Below are positions 29,533-39,852 of a stretch of DNA of 57,515 nt, piece after piece. How positions within the stretch are numbered: position 1 is the stretch's first letter; every line of letters starts with the position of its first letter. The stretch comes from Oscillatoriales cyanobacterium SM2_2_1 (GTDB lineage: Bacteria; Cyanobacteriota; Cyanobacteriia; Pseudanabaenales; Pseudanabaenaceae): the NCBI GenBank assembly GCA_012031145.1, contig JAAUUH010000006.1, positions 1-57,515 of the forward strand, in the 5' to 3' direction. Below the pieces are notes generated by a model. That model searched no databases, had not been told where the DNA came from, and saw only the letters and a program-made list of their open reading frames with translations. The position numbers were made by a program, and so were the translations under genes.

Positions 29533-30138
29533 ATGAACCACTCTGGATCGGAAATTGCCCGCCTTAAGGATCTACTCCCGGCTTCCTGGCGGATGAACAC
29601 GATAGTGCAGGCGGTGGGTCAGACCGGCGTGATCGGGGTGACCTCGGCGAGGTTTCCTTGGCAGTCGGCGGTAGAAATTGGCATTAACTTTCCCCTCTGG
29701 CAGGAGTTGACCCTTGCCCAGCGAGATCTGGTGTTTCTGCGGTCGGTGGCTTGGGGTCAGGAGCAGCGGTTATACCGCCCGGGACGATTTCAGGCGGTGA
29801 CCCTATTGGCGGTTCTGGGGGGCATTGCGGAGTTGGCGGAAGGTGATTTGGTGGGTGTGGCGATCGCGGTGCTGTTGGCAGGGGTTGGAGGGAGCCAAGT
29901 GTGGCGGCAAACCCAGGGTTCCCAGGCACAGTTGGCGGCGGATCAGGAGGCGATTGCCCTATGCCAACGCCGAGGCTACCAGGAACAGGAAGCAGCCCAA
30001 GCACTACTGGGGGCCATTCCGCTGCTGGCCAAGTTGGAGGGGCGCTCAACGCCGGATTTTGTGGAGCTGATCCGCTGTCAAAATCTACGGGCGATCGCGG
30101 GGTTGTCGCGGATGACGGTGCCCACGGGGCTGGAGTAA
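29533..30138 (+). CDS. DUF3318 domain-containing membrane protein
   Basis: A 201-residue protein of unknown function, conserved in cyanobacteria. Family signatures are the N-terminus SEIARLKDLLPASWRM, INFPLWQELTLAQRDLVFLRSV and the C-terminal ELIRCQNLRAIAGLS. Two hydrophobic stretches (about residues 90-105 and 107-125: TLLAVLGGIAELA and VGVAIAVLLAGVG) suggest a membrane hairpin. The ATG at 29533 begins the conserved region. It is convergent with ispD, only 6 bp between stops, and divergent from the TetR gene. Confidence 0.85.
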   Translation: MNHSGSEIARLKDLLPASWRMNTIVQAVGQTGVIGVTSARFPWQSAVEIGINFPLWQELTLAQRDLVFLRSVAWGQEQRLYRPGRFQAVTLLAVLGGIAELAEGDLVGVAIAVLLAGVGGSQVWRQTQGSQAQLAADQEAIALCQRRGYQEQEAAQALLGAIPLLAKLEGRSTPDFVELIRCQNLRAIAGLSRMTVPTGLE

Positions 30139-30144
30139 AAGGAT

Positions 30145-30828
30145 TTAGAGACGGGACTGGAGAATGAGGGTGGCGATCGCCAGGTCGGCGGGGGTGGTGA
30201 TCTTAAGATTTGTCTCCTCACCGATGACAATTGCAACTTCATGTCCCATGCGCTCTAAGAGGGCGGCATCGTCGGTGACTTCCCAGCCGTTTTCTAGGGA
30301 CTGTTGGTGGGCGGCGCGGAGGAGGGGAACATGGAACCCCTGGGGAGTTTGGGCGGCCCAGAGGCGATCCCGGGCGGGGGTGTGGACAATCTTTTGGTTA
30401 ACAACTTCTTTGATCGTGTCCTTGACCGGAACCGCAGCAATGAGGGCTGGGGTAGTCGCTAAGTCAGCCCAGCAGCGGTGGAACAGATTCGGGGTGGCTA
30501 GACATCGGGCCCCATCGTGAATCAAAACCGAATCCGCACCTTGGGGCAGAGCCTGCACTCCGGCCCACACCGATGCCTGTCGGGTAGCACCTCCCTCGAT
30601 CAGTTCTACGGGAACCTCAGGATGCAATGCTGCCACGATGGCTGTGATATCTGCCCGATCCTGGGGGTGCACCATGATGCCCAGCCAGCACACACCGGGC
30701 GTGGCGATCGCGGCCTTAAGCGTCCACGCTAAAATCGGTTCCCCCAACAGGGGCAGCAGCAGTTTGTTGCGGTCAGCGCCCATGCGTCGCCCACTGCCAG
30801 CCGCCGGAATCAGGAGGTATCCATTCAT
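30145..30828 (-). CDS. ispD: 2-C-methyl-D-erythritol 4-phosphate cytidylyltransferase IspD
   Basis: Third enzyme of the MEP isoprenoid pathway: joins CTP and MEP to give CDP-ME, feeding carotenoids, phytol and quinones. The nucleotidyltransferase loop is visible as LIPAAGSGRRMGADRNK, with the MEP-binding part DSVLIHDGARCL and the later DTIKEV and AAQTPQGF motifs. Length is 227 residues from ATG 30828, which has GGAGGAAG directly upstream and overlaps the stop of the MFS gene by 4 bp (ATGA), so translation is probably coupled. Longer in-frame extension upstream is unlikely. Confidence 0.95.
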   Translation of the reverse strand: MNGYLLIPAAGSGRRMGADRNKLLLPLLGEPILAWTLKAAIATPGVCWLGIMVHPQDRADITAIVAALHPEVPVELIEGGATRQASVWAGVQALPQGADSVLIHDGARCLATPNLFHRCWADLATTPALIAAVPVKDTIKEVVNQKIVHTPARDRLWAAQTPQGFHVPLLRAAHQQSLENGWEVTDDAALLERMGHEVAIVIGEETNLKITTPADLAIATLILQSRL

Positions 30829-32111
30829 GGTGCTTCCTCCTCGCGCGATAGCCGCCAAGCCCACATCCCAAAACCGGCTACCAGACTGCTGCATAGGATC
30901 AGCACCACCTGAAAGCCTAGGCGTTCTCCCATAAGGCTAGTAGCAATTTGCAACAGGAGCCCCACCATGACCACCGAAACGGAGAGGGCGATATTCTGGG
31001 CGTTATTCAAAAGTCCAAAGACCTTGCCGCGCATTGTTTCTGGCGTATGGTGTTGAATTAGGGACATCATCGGAACCACAATTAAAGCGCCATGGAGTCC
31101 CAGGAACATACAAATTCCCAGTCCTACCCATAGCTCAGTAATCAAGGCAAACAAGATCAGGGTGATTGCGATGCCATTAAAGCCAATTAAGCTAAGCGGC
31201 AAGTGGGACAGTCGATCCCCTAACTGGGACAAAATAAAGGCTCCCAAAGTCAACCCAACGCCGGTGGCAGCCAAGAAAAACCCGAAATCCTCCCGGTTTT
31301 GCCCCAGTAGCTCCGTGAGGTTGGTTGAAAGGCGAATCATGGAGGCCAAGACGGCATAGAGCAGAACTAACTGTAGCATCGCCCCCCGCACCGGGCGATC
31401 GCCCCGCACATAGCGCAACCCCTCCTGAAGGTTGTGCCAAATACCGCCCATGTTTAGCTCCCGGGACTTCAGTTTTTCGTGGTCGGGCACGGCGGCCAAA
31501 GCCGCGTTGGCTAGAAAATACATGCCACCCACCGTTCCTACCCGTGCCAAAATCGGTGCCTGGGGCAAGATCTCGGCGATCCACCGCAGGAGGGGCGAGC
31601 CGATGGCAAAACCGACAATCAGCGCCCCCATAATTGTTACCGTGAATAGGGCATTGGCACTAATCAGCAGGGACTTTGGCACAATTAGGGGCAAAATCGC
31701 CAACTCCGCTGGGGCAAAGGCCTGGGCCAAGGTCGATACGGCAAAGGTGACCAGCAGCAAAAACAAGAAGCTCGGCGGCAAAAAGGCGATCGCCAGCAGC
31801 AGGGAACCCTGAATGAAATTACACACCACTAGGGTCTGCCGCTTGGAATGCTGATCGACATAGATGCCCGCTAAGGTGCCAAACAGAATGGCTGGAGTCG
31901 TAAACGCAACCATGACCAGTGAATCCCGCCAGTCGCCCGTAATCCAGCGATCGGTTAAAAAGTTGGGCGTCGCTGCTAAGCCGACAACGAGGGTCAGTAA
32001 AATCTTATCCGCCAACTGGGATAGGATCTGGGCACTCCAAAGCGCCACAAAGGCAGAGTTTTGCAACAAAGCCCAAAACGCGTTGACCGTTTTCGGCTCA
32101 GGAGTTTGCAT
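30825..32111 (-). CDS. Major facilitator superfamily transporter
   Basis: A 428-residue integral membrane protein with about twelve transmembrane helices. The N-terminal half has the loop AGIYVDQHSKRQTLV, a form of the MFS inter-helix 2-3 motif, and helix-rich sequence typical of the MFS_3 (drug or lysophospholipid-type) group. LRYVRGDRPVRGAML lies in the central loop. The closing segment is RLSREEEAP. Substrate cannot be told. It is transcribed between ftsW (62 bp) and ispD (overlap). Confidence 0.88.
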   Translation of the reverse strand: MQTPEPKTVNAFWALLQNSAFVALWSAQILSQLADKILLTLVVGLAATPNFLTDRWITGDWRDSLVMVAFTTPAILFGTLAGIYVDQHSKRQTLVVCNFIQGSLLLAIAFLPPSFLFLLLVTFAVSTLAQAFAPAELAILPLIVPKSLLISANALFTVTIMGALIVGFAIGSPLLRWIAEILPQAPILARVGTVGGMYFLANAALAAVPDHEKLKSRELNMGGIWHNLQEGLRYVRGDRPVRGAMLQLVLLYAVLASMIRLSTNLTELLGQNREDFGFFLAATGVGLTLGAFILSQLGDRLSHLPLSLIGFNGIAITLILFALITELWVGLGICMFLGLHGALIVVPMMSLIQHHTPETMRGKVFGLLNNAQNIALSVSVVMVGLLLQIATSLMGERLGFQVVLILCSSLVAGFGMWAWRLSREEEAP

Positions 32112-32173
32112 GGCACTTGGGAGCAGGGATCTTCCTAGTTGTGTTCATTAGGTAGGGCGGTGGTGACTAAAGT

Positions 32174-33406
32174 TTACGGGAATTGGTTACGGGAACTAAA
32201 TCGCCGCCGTGATCGCTGTTCCATGGGTTCCCGCGCTGGAGTGGCCGGTCTAAGCGGTACCACCTCCGCGTTCCCCATTTCCCGAATACACCGCACTAAT
32301 AAACCAGCAATAAACATATTCGATAGCATCGAACTGCCCCCATAACTCAAGAAGGGGAAGGGGATCCCGGTTGTTGGCACGCCCCCGGTGACCACGCCAA
32401 TGTTAAGCAGTGACTGACCAACTAGGATCACTGTCGTTCCGACAATGGTGAGTCGTAACGTCATGTCCCGGCACTGGCTGGACTGCCACAGGCAGAACGT
32501 ACTAAAGACCATGAGGAATGCTAAAACTAGTGCACAGCCGCCAAAGCCAAACTCTTCGGCAAAAATGGCGAAAATGAAATCCGTATGCCCCTCCGGTAAG
32601 AACAATTTCTGCCCGGACAGACCATAGCCCGTCCCCCATGCTCCCCCGGAGGCGATCGCCAACAAACTTTGAATCAACTGGTACCCCGAACCCTGGGGAT
32701 CCCGCCAAGGGTTGGTAAACATCATCAACCGTTCTATCTGGTAGGGGCGAATTGTTACCATTGCCCCAATCATGGCCATTGCCGCCACCGTTAGCAACTG
32801 TCCCCAGGTCCGCCCTGCCGCCAAGGCCAAAAGCCATAGCATCATGCCGCAGAGGGCTGCCACACTCAAACTTGGCTGCAAGTAGATCGCCAAAATTACG
32901 ACCGTGAATGTTCCCAACCACAGCGATCGCCGCCCCCAACCTAAAACCGACCATTGGGTGAAAAACTGCGCCCCCTGCAACACCAAAAACGGCTTGATCA
33001 GTTCCGACGGCTGCACCAAAACCCCCCACAGGGTCAGCCAGCGACGGGACTCATTGCGGGTAGCCCCCAAACCGGGGATAAACTCAATTGCCAGCAATAA
33101 TCCCAGCAAAATAAAAATACCGATTGGAGCTGAGCGCACCATGACCTTAGCTGGCAAATGGACGAGGGCATTGAACAGAATTAAACCAACACCTGCCCAT
33201 AGCACTTGCTGCTTAAAAAAGTAATAGTCTGGTATGAGGGCATCGGTGGCTGCTGGGTGGTGGGATGCCGAAAATAGGATAAATAATCCCGCAAAGACCC
33301 AAAGAAAAATTAACCAGCGTAAAATTCGCGCCGCCGGCACCCAGCGGTCAACAGTCTGGTCGAAAAAAGGCAAAACTTGGAGCAATTTCACCGCACCCCC
33401 AAGCAT
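32174..33406 (-). CDS. ftsW: FtsW/RodA-type SEDS peptidoglycan polymerase (probable FtsW)
   Basis: Septal peptidoglycan glycosyltransferase working with a class B PBP in the divisome. About ten transmembrane segments are visible. The SEDS hallmarks are GATRNESRRWLTLWGVLVQPSE with catalytic-site residues, LMMFTNPWRDPQGSGYQLIQSL, and GVVTGGVPTTGIPFPFLSYGGSS, each shown in part. The C-terminus is basic (EQRSRRRFSSRN). Length is 410 residues. FtsW is chosen over RodA because of the downstream GIPFPFLSYGGSSM signature and the basic tail, with moderate certainty. It follows the FAD hydroxylase by 13 bp. Confidence 0.85.
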   Translation of the reverse strand: MLGGAVKLLQVLPFFDQTVDRWVPAARILRWLIFLWVFAGLFILFSASHHPAATDALIPDYYFFKQQVLWAGVGLILFNALVHLPAKVMVRSAPIGIFILLGLLLAIEFIPGLGATRNESRRWLTLWGVLVQPSELIKPFLVLQGAQFFTQWSVLGWGRRSLWLGTFTVVILAIYLQPSLSVAALCGMMLWLLALAAGRTWGQLLTVAAMAMIGAMVTIRPYQIERLMMFTNPWRDPQGSGYQLIQSLLAIASGGAWGTGYGLSGQKLFLPEGHTDFIFAIFAEEFGFGGCALVLAFLMVFSTFCLWQSSQCRDMTLRLTIVGTTVILVGQSLLNIGVVTGGVPTTGIPFPFLSYGGSSMLSNMFIAGLLVRCIREMGNAEVVPLRPATPAREPMEQRSRRRFSSRNQFP

Positions 33407-33419
33407 GGACGGTCAGAGT

Positions 33420-34672
33420 TTAGCACTTTTGCTCCGAATACATTGGCAGCAGGTCAGACATTTTCTGGCCCGCCTCTGCTATGTGTAAGTGGGGAAATGT
33501 CTGGTGCCGCCCCATCATCACAAACATCAGCAACCACCGCAGGGGGGAGATCTGCAACACCAGCAACCCCAACCGCCGAAGCCCCACCCATAGCCAAAAG
33601 GTGCTGGAAAAGAGCCTGTTGGTGATGTCCGTTAGGTTGAGTACTCCCCAATTGTCCCAGAACCGCCGTCTCTGGAAGCGTCGCTCCACGCCCAATAGTC
33701 CTGACCGTTGAATTAATTCCCCTAGGGCCGCCGCATCGCGAATGCCCAAATTGACCCCCTGACCAGCTACAGGGTGAGTAGTATGGGCGGCATCCCCAAT
33801 AAGGATCAAGCCCGACTGCACGGCCCCGAGGCTGTGGGCCCAACGGGGGCGATAACCTGCCAACGGAGTGAGCAGTTCGAGGGAATCAAACATCGCCATT
33901 TGGGCAGGGCCAAACCGCTCTGCCATGGCCTGACACAACTCAGCAGTGGAGCGCGATCGCCATTCCGATTCCTCAGCGGCCCGCACCGTCCACACCACAC
34001 AGCAGCGATCGCCCGATAGCGGCAAAATGGCAAAGGGACCGGTGCTTTGAAACCGCTCATAGGCCACATTCTGGTGCGATCGCCCCAACTGCGCGCGGGC
34101 TACTAAACAAACCTGATCGTAGGAGCGATGGTGCTGTTTAATTCCCGCTAGGGCGCGTACCTGGGAATCCCGACCATCGGCTCCCACCAACAAATGGGTC
34201 TCCAAGATCTGGGTTCCCCCGGGGTTGCCACGGTCACGCGCCAGCCATCTGCCCCTGCGCTCAAGCCAGTGACTGTTGCGGGGCAAACCACCTCCACGTT
34301 GGCCGCTGTCTGAATAGCCTGCCACAGCGCCCGTTGGGTTACGGCATTTTCCACGACATAACCTAGCGATGCCGTTCCTGCCTCCTCGGCACGCAACCGA
34401 ACCTGGAGGGGAAACTCGCGATCGGATACCTGAATCCCCATCATCGGGGTGACCCCGAGGGACTCCATAGCCGGCCAAACCCCCAATTGCCGCCAAATTT
34501 GGCTTGTGCCCCAGGCGATCGCACTGGCCCGACCGTCGGCAGTAAATTCCCCATCAAGCCAAGCGGGCTGCTGCTCTATGATCCCTACTTTAAGGGAACT
34601 ATTCCGCAGGGCGCAGGCCAGGGTTGCCCCCACCATCCCCCCGCCAACAATCAAAACGTCAAATGTGGACAT
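33420..34672 (-). CDS. UbiH-type FAD-dependent hydroxylase, frameshifted
   Basis: A flavin monooxygenase of the UbiH/UbiF family, which hydroxylates quinone or other aromatic rings; the cyanobacterial substrate is not established. The N-terminal Rossmann fold is DVLIVGGGMVGATLACAL; the reading frame then continues to VTVATPGEP. There the frame changes: the rest (ILETHLLVGADGRDSQVRALAG, GLILIGDAAHTTHPVAGQGVNLGIRD, partly quoted) is in the next frame, ending at 33420. On the minus strand the shift is in a run of five G (plus 34216-34220); six would restore the frame. A single-base deletion is therefore inferred. Complete length would be about 417 residues. It starts the ftsW-MFS-ispD run and is divergent from ppc. 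Confidence 0.85.
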
Positions 34673-34831
34673 AGGATCCTAGAGCCGTAGTCAGAGTTCG
34701 CTGTTGTGTGCCAAAATCTTGCATGGCATACCGTCCTATGATAGCCAACCCAAAAAGTCTACGCTGAACAGTAAGTCCCTATGCTGTGATGTAGAAGTGA
34801 GAAATTTGCTTGCATACCGGAGTGTATTTGC

Positions 34832-37762
34832 ATGAGTCCCATCGTCGCGACGCTTGCTGAATCTTTGATTCAAGTTGTTAGTCATGAGCAACAGGCTAGA
34901 CAGCTCAATGCACGGCTCAAACAACGACTGAGAGTGGCCGAAGAGTTATGGGAAGCACTGCTACTCAAGGAGTGTGGGCAAGAGCTTGTGGATTTGCTGC
35001 GTCAATTGCGTCAGTTGGGATTGCCCGACGACGTTACTCCCGTAGGACTCAGCGAAAATGTGCTCAAGGTTGTGGAAGGACTCGACCTCCGCGATGCCAT
35101 TATTGTCACCCGTGCCCTCGCGCTTTATTTTCAGCTCATTAATATTGTTGAGCAATATTACGAACAGGAAAAAGCCAATGCCCAGCGCCTGGATGGCGAC
35201 GGGGACGAAGCTTTTCCCGTGGGGACGTTCCGTTGGCTCTTTCCCATGCTTAAAAACCTCAATGTGCCGCCGCGCCTGATTCAAAATATTCTGGAGTCCC
35301 TAGATATCCGTCTTGTCTTTACCGCCCACCCGACGGAAATTGTGCGCCATGCCATTCGGGAAAAGCAGCGCAGCATCGCCCTACTGCTGAAACAACTGGA
35401 TCATCACCTTGACCAGTACCGTCAGGGAGAGCATGGTGGCGATCGCCCTCCTAGCAACGATTGGGAAGTGCAATCCTTGCAGACCCAACTGGTGGAGGAA
35501 CTGCAATTGTGGTGGCATACGGACGAGCTGAACCAGTCAAAGCCTACGGTACTTGACGAAGCCGAAAACACTCTTCACTACTTCAAAGAAGTATTGTTTG
35601 ATGCCATCCCTACCCTCTACGACCGGCTAGTGTTTTCGCTCCGGCAACAATTCCCCACCCTCACCCCCCCGCCCCTCGACTTTTGTAACTTTGGCTCCTG
35701 GGTCGGCTCTGATCGCGATGGCAACCCCTCGGTGACGCCGGAAGTGACTTGGCGGGTAGCCTGCTTTCAGCGGGATTTGGTGTTGCAAAAGTACATCGAA
35801 TCCATACGCAAGATCAGCAGCCTGCTCTGCCTGTCCCAAAACCTCTGTGATGTCTCCGATGGACTGCTCGATGCCCTTGCTCAGTCTCAAGTGGCGTTGC
35901 CTGAGGTCTATGAAACCTATTCCCTCCGCTATCGACAGGAACCCTACCGTCTGCTTTGCGCCTACATTCGTCAGCGCTTAGAAAATGCCCGCGATCGCAA
36001 CAACCACCTGCGGAACCTCGACTGGCAGGGCGCTGAATTTGCCGCCCCCTCCCCCGCCCCCCAAACTTACTATGCCAATGCCAAGACCTTTCTCAGCGAC
36101 CTGCACCTGATGCAGCAAAGCCTTGCCGCCAGTGGTCTGACCTGCCGCCCCCTAGAGACTCTAATTCGCCAAGTGCGAATTTTTGGATTTTACCTAGCCC
36201 ATCTGGATATTCGCCAGGAGAGTAGCCAGCATTCCCAAGTGATTGGCGAGGTGATTGCCACCTACCACCTTCTGCCCGTGCCCTACGCTGACCTCAGCGA
36301 GGATGAAAAAATCGACTGGTTGATCGCGGAACTACGGAGTCCGCGCCCCCTGATGCCCCACAACCTGCCCTTCTCCACCCGTGCCTTGGAGATCATCAAT
36401 ACATTTCGGATGGTTAAGACCCTGCACCGGGAATTCACACCCGTAATCTGTGACACCTACATCATCAGCATGAGCCGGAGTGTGAGTAACCTGCTGGAAG
36501 TTCTGCTCCTAGCTAAGGATGCGGGACTCTATGACCCCATAACCGGCACGGGTACGCTTCAGGTGGTGCCCCTGTTTGAAACCGTGGAGGATTTGCGCTG
36601 CGCTCCCCAAGTTTTGGCACGACTATTTGCCCTCCCCCTCTACCGAACCTACTTGGCGGGACACAACCACCGCCAGGAGGTGATGTTGGGCTATTCCGAC
36701 AGCAATAAGGATTCGGGCTTTTTGAGCAGCAATTGGGAAATTTATAAGGCCCAGACGGCGCTCCAATCGGTCTGTGAGCGGGCTGGTGTGCGGCTGTGTA
36801 TCTTCCATGGTCGCGGCGGGTCAGTGGGGCGTGGTGGTGGGCCAACCTATGAGGCGATTTTGGCCCAACCGGGGCGGAGCATGAATGGCAGCATTAAAAT
36901 CACGGAGCAGGGGGAAGTGCTGGCTTCTAAATACTCCCAGCCGGAGATTGCCCTCTATCACCTAGAGACGGTAGCAACGGCGGTGATCCAATCTAGCCTG
37001 CTGCCCAGTTCTTCGGATACCCTCGATTGCTGGCTCGACACGATGGAGGATCTCTCGGTGCGATCGCGCCAAGCCTATCGCAGCCTGATCTACGAACAGC
37101 CATCCTTGGCGGACTTTTTCCACCATGTCACGCCCATTGAAGAAATCAGCCAATTGCAGATCAGCTCACGCCCGGCGCGGCGCGGCGGTAAGAAAGAACT
37201 ATCGAGCTTGCGAGCGATTCCCTGGGTATTTGGCTGGACTCAGAGCCGCTTTTTGTTGCCCTCTTGGTATGGAGTAGGCACGGCCCTAGATGAATTTCTG
37301 GCCCAAAATCCGGAGGGTCATCTCAAGTTGATGCAGTTTTTCTATGCCAAGTGGCCGTTCTTTAAGACCCTGCTATCTCGGGTGGAAATGACGTTGGCCA
37401 AAACCGATCTGCAGGTGGCCCGCCACTATGTCGATACGCTGACCCCTCCGGAACGTCGTGGGGAATTTGTGGGCTTACACGAGCAAATTGTCCAGGAGTT
37501 TTACCTCACCTGTCGGGTGGTGCTGCAAATTAATGAGCATAGTCGGCTTTTGGAGGGCGATCGCGATTTGGAGCGCTCAATTCAATTGCGCAATGCCTCC
37601 ATTGTGCCCTTGGGGTTTATTCAGGCGGCTCTGATCAAGCGGTGGCGACAACACCGGGTGGACACCATAGATTTACGATCACGCTATTCCAAAAATGAAC
37701 TGTTACGGGGGGCACTACTGACGGTAAATGGCATTGCTGCCGGCATGAGGAATACGGGCTAA
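34832..37762 (+). CDS. ppc: Phosphoenolpyruvate carboxylase
   Basis: Makes oxaloacetate from PEP and bicarbonate to refill the cyanobacterial open TCA cycle and feed aspartate-family amino acids. The 976 residues are normal. The catalytic histidine is H166 in [13 protein letters not shown]; other active-site blocks are [15 protein letters not shown] (lysine) and [19 protein letters not shown] (arginine and glycine loop). The C-terminus is the family-typical ending in GMRNTG. As in other cyanobacteria, the plant-type N-terminal phosphorylation serine motif is absent. The ATG at 34832 is the first of the frame. A TATGAT -10-like word is at 34737. The stop TAA overlaps the next ATG (TAATG), so the following amidase gene is coupled. 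Confidence 0.97.
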   Translation: MSPIVATLAESLIQVVSHEQQARQLNARLKQRLRVAEELWEALLLKECGQELVDLLRQLRQLGLPDDVTPVGLSENVLKVVEGLDLRDAIIVTRALALYFQLINIVEQYYEQEKANAQRLDGDGDEAFPVGTFRWLFPMLKNLNVPPRLIQNILESLDIRLVFTAHPTEIVRHAIREKQRSIALLLKQLDHHLDQYRQGEHGGDRPPSNDWEVQSLQTQLVEELQLWWHTDELNQSKPTVLDEAENTLHYFKEVLFDAIPTLYDRLVFSLRQQFPTLTPPPLDFCNFGSWVGSDRDGNPSVTPEVTWRVACFQRDLVLQKYIESIRKISSLLCLSQNLCDVSDGLLDALAQSQVALPEVYETYSLRYRQEPYRLLCAYIRQRLENARDRNNHLRNLDWQGAEFAAPSPAPQTYYANAKTFLSDLHLMQQSLAASGLTCRPLETLIRQVRIFGFYLAHLDIRQESSQHSQVIGEVIATYHLLPVPYADLSEDEKIDWLIAELRSPRPLMPHNLPFSTRALEIINTFRMVKTLHREFTPVICDTYIISMSRSVSNLLEVLLLAKDAGLYDPITGTGTLQVVPLFETVEDLRCAPQVLARLFALPLYRTYLAGHNHRQEVMLGYSDSNKDSGFLSSNWEIYKAQTALQSVCERAGVRLCIFHGRGGSVGRGGGPTYEAILAQPGRSMNGSIKITEQGEVLASKYSQPEIALYHLETVATAVIQSSLLPSSSDTLDCWLDTMEDLSVRSRQAYRSLIYEQPSLADFFHHVTPIEEISQLQISSRPARRGGKKELSSLRAIPWVFGWTQSRFLLPSWYGVGTALDEFLAQNPEGHLKLMQFFYAKWPFFKTLLSRVEMTLAKTDLQVARHYVDTLTPPERRGEFVGLHEQIVQEFYLTCRVVLQINEHSRLLEGDRDLERSIQLRNASIVPLGFIQAALIKRWRQHRVDTIDLRSRYSKNELLRGALLTVNGIAAGMRNTG

Positions 37763-38604
37763 TGGGAGCAGAGCGACAGATTCGGATTGGGGTACTGCAA
37801 GCGGCATTGGCGGGAAGCCAAGCCGAAAACCATGCCCGCATTACCGATATGGTGCGGCAGGCGGCCGCCCAGGGGGCGCAGGTGATTCTGCCACCGGAAC
37901 TATTCTCGGGGACATACTTTTGCCGGGAGGAACGGGATACCTTTTTTGACTGGGCTCACCCAGCAACCGAACACCCAGCGGTGCAGCAGTTCCGGGCCCT
38001 AGCCCAGGAACTGGGGGTGGTCATCCCAATATCGTTCTATGAACGGGCGGGGCAATCCTACTACAACAGCCTAGCCATGGTGGATGCTACGGGAGCCCTC
38101 CTAGGGGTTTACCGCAAAAGCCATATTCCGGATGGGCCAGGCTATGAGGAGAAGTTTTATTTTCGGCCGGGGGATACGGGCTTCCGGGTGTGGCCGACGG
38201 CCTTTGGTTGCTTGGGGGTAGGTATTTGTTGGGATCAGTGGTTTCCCGAATGTGCCCGGGCGATGGTGCTGATGGGGGCGGAGGTGCTCCTTTATCCCAC
38301 GGCGATCGGCACCGAGCCAGAGGAGCCAGATTTAGACACAAAGGATCCTTGGCAGCGGGCCATGGTCGGCCATGCGGTCAGTAATGTGATTCCCGTGGCG
38401 GCAGCCAATCGCATTGGCACGGAGGGGCAGCAGACGTTCTATGGGCATTCTTTTCTATGCAACCATCGTGGCGATAAGGTGGCAGAGTTGGGACGCACGG
38501 ACGAGGGCGTACTGGTCGGCAGTTTTGATTTGGCCATGGTGCGGCGGCATCGGGCAGCCTTTGGCTTTTTTCGCGATCGCGCCCAGAGCTTTACCACATC
38601 TTGA
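37762..38604 (+). CDS. aguB: N-carbamoylputrescine amidase-like carbon-nitrogen hydrolase
   Basis: Nitrilase-superfamily enzyme, probably hydrolysing N-carbamoylputrescine to putrescine in the agmatine route of polyamine synthesis. The catalytic triad is visible: E46 (LPPELFSG), K119 (YRKSHIPDG) and C156 (GICWDQWFPE). The GICWDQWFPE, GPGYEEKFYF and TAIGTEPEEP motifs are those of the plant-type N-carbamoylputrescine amidases. Length is 280 residues. The start overlaps the ppc stop by 1 bp, which is suggestive of translational coupling although the two pathways are not directly linked. A beta-ureidopropionase role is a less likely alternative. Confidence 0.85.
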   Translation: MGAERQIRIGVLQAALAGSQAENHARITDMVRQAAAQGAQVILPPELFSGTYFCREERDTFFDWAHPATEHPAVQQFRALAQELGVVIPISFYERAGQSYYNSLAMVDATGALLGVYRKSHIPDGPGYEEKFYFRPGDTGFRVWPTAFGCLGVGICWDQWFPECARAMVLMGAEVLLYPTAIGTEPEEPDLDTKDPWQRAMVGHAVSNVIPVAAANRIGTEGQQTFYGHSFLCNHRGDKVAELGRTDEGVLVGSFDLAMVRRHRAAFGFFRDRAQSFTTS

Positions 38605-38646
38605 CAAATCCCTAGATTCCTAGGACTCCCGATGGTTTGACAATTC

Positions 38647-39243
38647 TTAGGTAAACGTACAAAGGCGACTCAAAGCCTGGGACAGAAGCTTGCGGTAGGA
38701 GATGTCGTCGGTCTCATAGGCCCCAAAGCGTTGCAAATGGGGGTTCATTAACTGGGCATCAAAAAGTAGGTAGCCGCGCGATCGCAGGTGCTCCTGGAGC
38801 TTTACCATAGCCACCTTAGAGCCCTCGGGAATTTGGTAAAACATAGACTCGCCGATAAACACGCCGCGAATAGCGATCCCCAAAATACCACCGGCCAGTT
38901 GGTCGCCCTGCCAAGTCTCAAAACTGTGGGCCCAGCCCGCTTGATAGAGATCCCAGTAGATTTGCTTGAGTTCGGGGGAAATCCATGTGGTCTCCCGGTT
39001 GGCGCAACCGGTCACCACAGCGGCAAAGGCTGTATTAATGCGGTAGGTAAACCAGTTTTGGCTAAGAGCTCGCCGCAGCGATCGCGGGCAATGGAAGCGA
39101 TCATCGAGGGGGATCAGGGTGCGGCGCTTGGTGTAGTACCATGCCACTGGCTCAGAGTCACTATCGGCCATGAGGAAATGCCCTTGGCTGTAGCCCTCAA
39201 TAATTTGCTGTATTGTCCACCCCATGAATCGCTGCACTGCCAT
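38647..39243 (-). CDS. aat: Leucyl/phenylalanyl-tRNA-protein transferase Aat
   Basis: Adds Leu or Phe to N-terminal Arg/Lys of proteins, creating N-degrons read by ClpS/ClpAP. Family features are the N-terminus with [12 protein letters not shown] and [24 protein letters not shown] (shortened here), [21 protein letters not shown] and [12 protein letters not shown]. Length is 198 residues from the ATG at 39243; a start at 39288 (45 bp upstream) is open in the same frame and possible. It is convergent with aguB (42 bp between stops) and divergent from clpB across a long intergenic stretch. The link to Clp proteolysis is in keeping with family knowledge, not from the order here. Confidence 0.9.
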   Translation of the reverse strand: MAVQRFMGWTIQQIIEGYSQGHFLMADSDSEPVAWYYTKRRTLIPLDDRFHCPRSLRRALSQNWFTYRINTAFAAVVTGCANRETTWISPELKQIYWDLYQAGWAHSFETWQGDQLAGGILGIAIRGVFIGESMFYQIPEGSKVAMVKLQEHLRSRGYLLFDAQLMNPHLQRFGAYETDDISYRKLLSQALSRLCTFT

Positions 39244-39339
39244 GATGTCGGTCAACTCCCTGAGTGTCAGGACGAACGATACGCCCAATAGGAGTAACTG
39301 TTTGTTTCAATATATTGCAAAAGATGTCAATAAAAAGTA

Positions 39340-39371
39340 CGGAGCAAATCCTAAACTAAAGATTTGCTCCG
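39340..39371 (-). terminator. Terminator-like hairpin on the minus strand in the aat-clpB intergenic region
   Basis: An 11-bp perfect stem (CGGAGCAAATC with GATTTGCTCCG, loop of 10 nt) is followed on the minus strand by GTACTTTTTATTG, a T-rich tract. A minus-strand transcript would end at about 39330, upstream of aat, so it would belong to something other than aat. No T-run follows on the plus strand. Confidence 0.4.
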
Positions 39372-39523
39372 CAAAGATTGATGAAAATAAAATAAAAAGT
39401 GTATTAAATATGGAATTTATGTTCAGGATCTTTATATGAGCTGATCCCGTTTCAACTGAACGTATTTTGCCAAGGATTTTGGCAATCGCCGCTGGCTTTA
39501 ATCTTTTTTTTATACTAGCTGGA

Positions 39524-39547
39524 GTCTTGCAACCTAGACAGCAAGAC
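39524..39547. repeat. 7-bp inverted repeat in the aat-clpB intergenic region
   Basis: GTCTTGC (39524-39530), a 10-nt loop and GCAAGAC (39541-39547). No terminator T-run is adjacent. The role is unknown. Confidence 0.4.
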
Positions 39548-39852
39548 CGATCCCCCTGTTTTTGCACCACTCAAAACCACCCCCATTTCAATCCGTATAT
39601 ATACTTATTTTTGCTGCCCCTGGAAACCGATAACGTTTGGCCATGGATCACCTATTGCTGTAGGGAAAGGGAGGAATTTTGGGAATTTTGCTCTAGCCCC
39701 GGGACAGAAACTTGAACTTAATCTTAAACATTTGTGGCAAATTCTTTACGATTAGATATGGGGTCATTGCCCCCAAGGAAGTGGGGTTCTCCCCTAAGTA
39801 GAGGCAAAGGGACTTCCGTACAATGGGGGGCACACGTCATGGAGCAGCACCG

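Larger units (their letters stand above)
39244..39852. other. About 0.6-kb AT-rich divergent intergenic region between aat and clpB
   Basis: No convincing gene is present. The stretch 39300-39500 is far more AT-rich than its surroundings. It holds an 11-bp inverted repeat (39340-39371), a 7-bp one (39524-39547), T/A runs and, near 39730, TTGTGG followed after 17 bp by GATATG, a weak candidate promoter for clpB. A GGAG lies 9 bp before the clpB ATG. A small RNA is possible but not shown. Confidence 0.6.

Noticed and set aside
34704-34742. Full sigma-70 promoter for ppc
   Set aside because: TATGAT at 34737 is a fair -10, but TTGCAT lies only 12 bp and TTGTGT 27 bp upstream, so no -35 has acceptable spacing.
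39467-39715. 82-codon open frame and a minus-strand 87-codon frame in the aat-clpB gap
   Set aside because: They overlap inverted repeats and AT-rich control DNA and show no family or translation signal.
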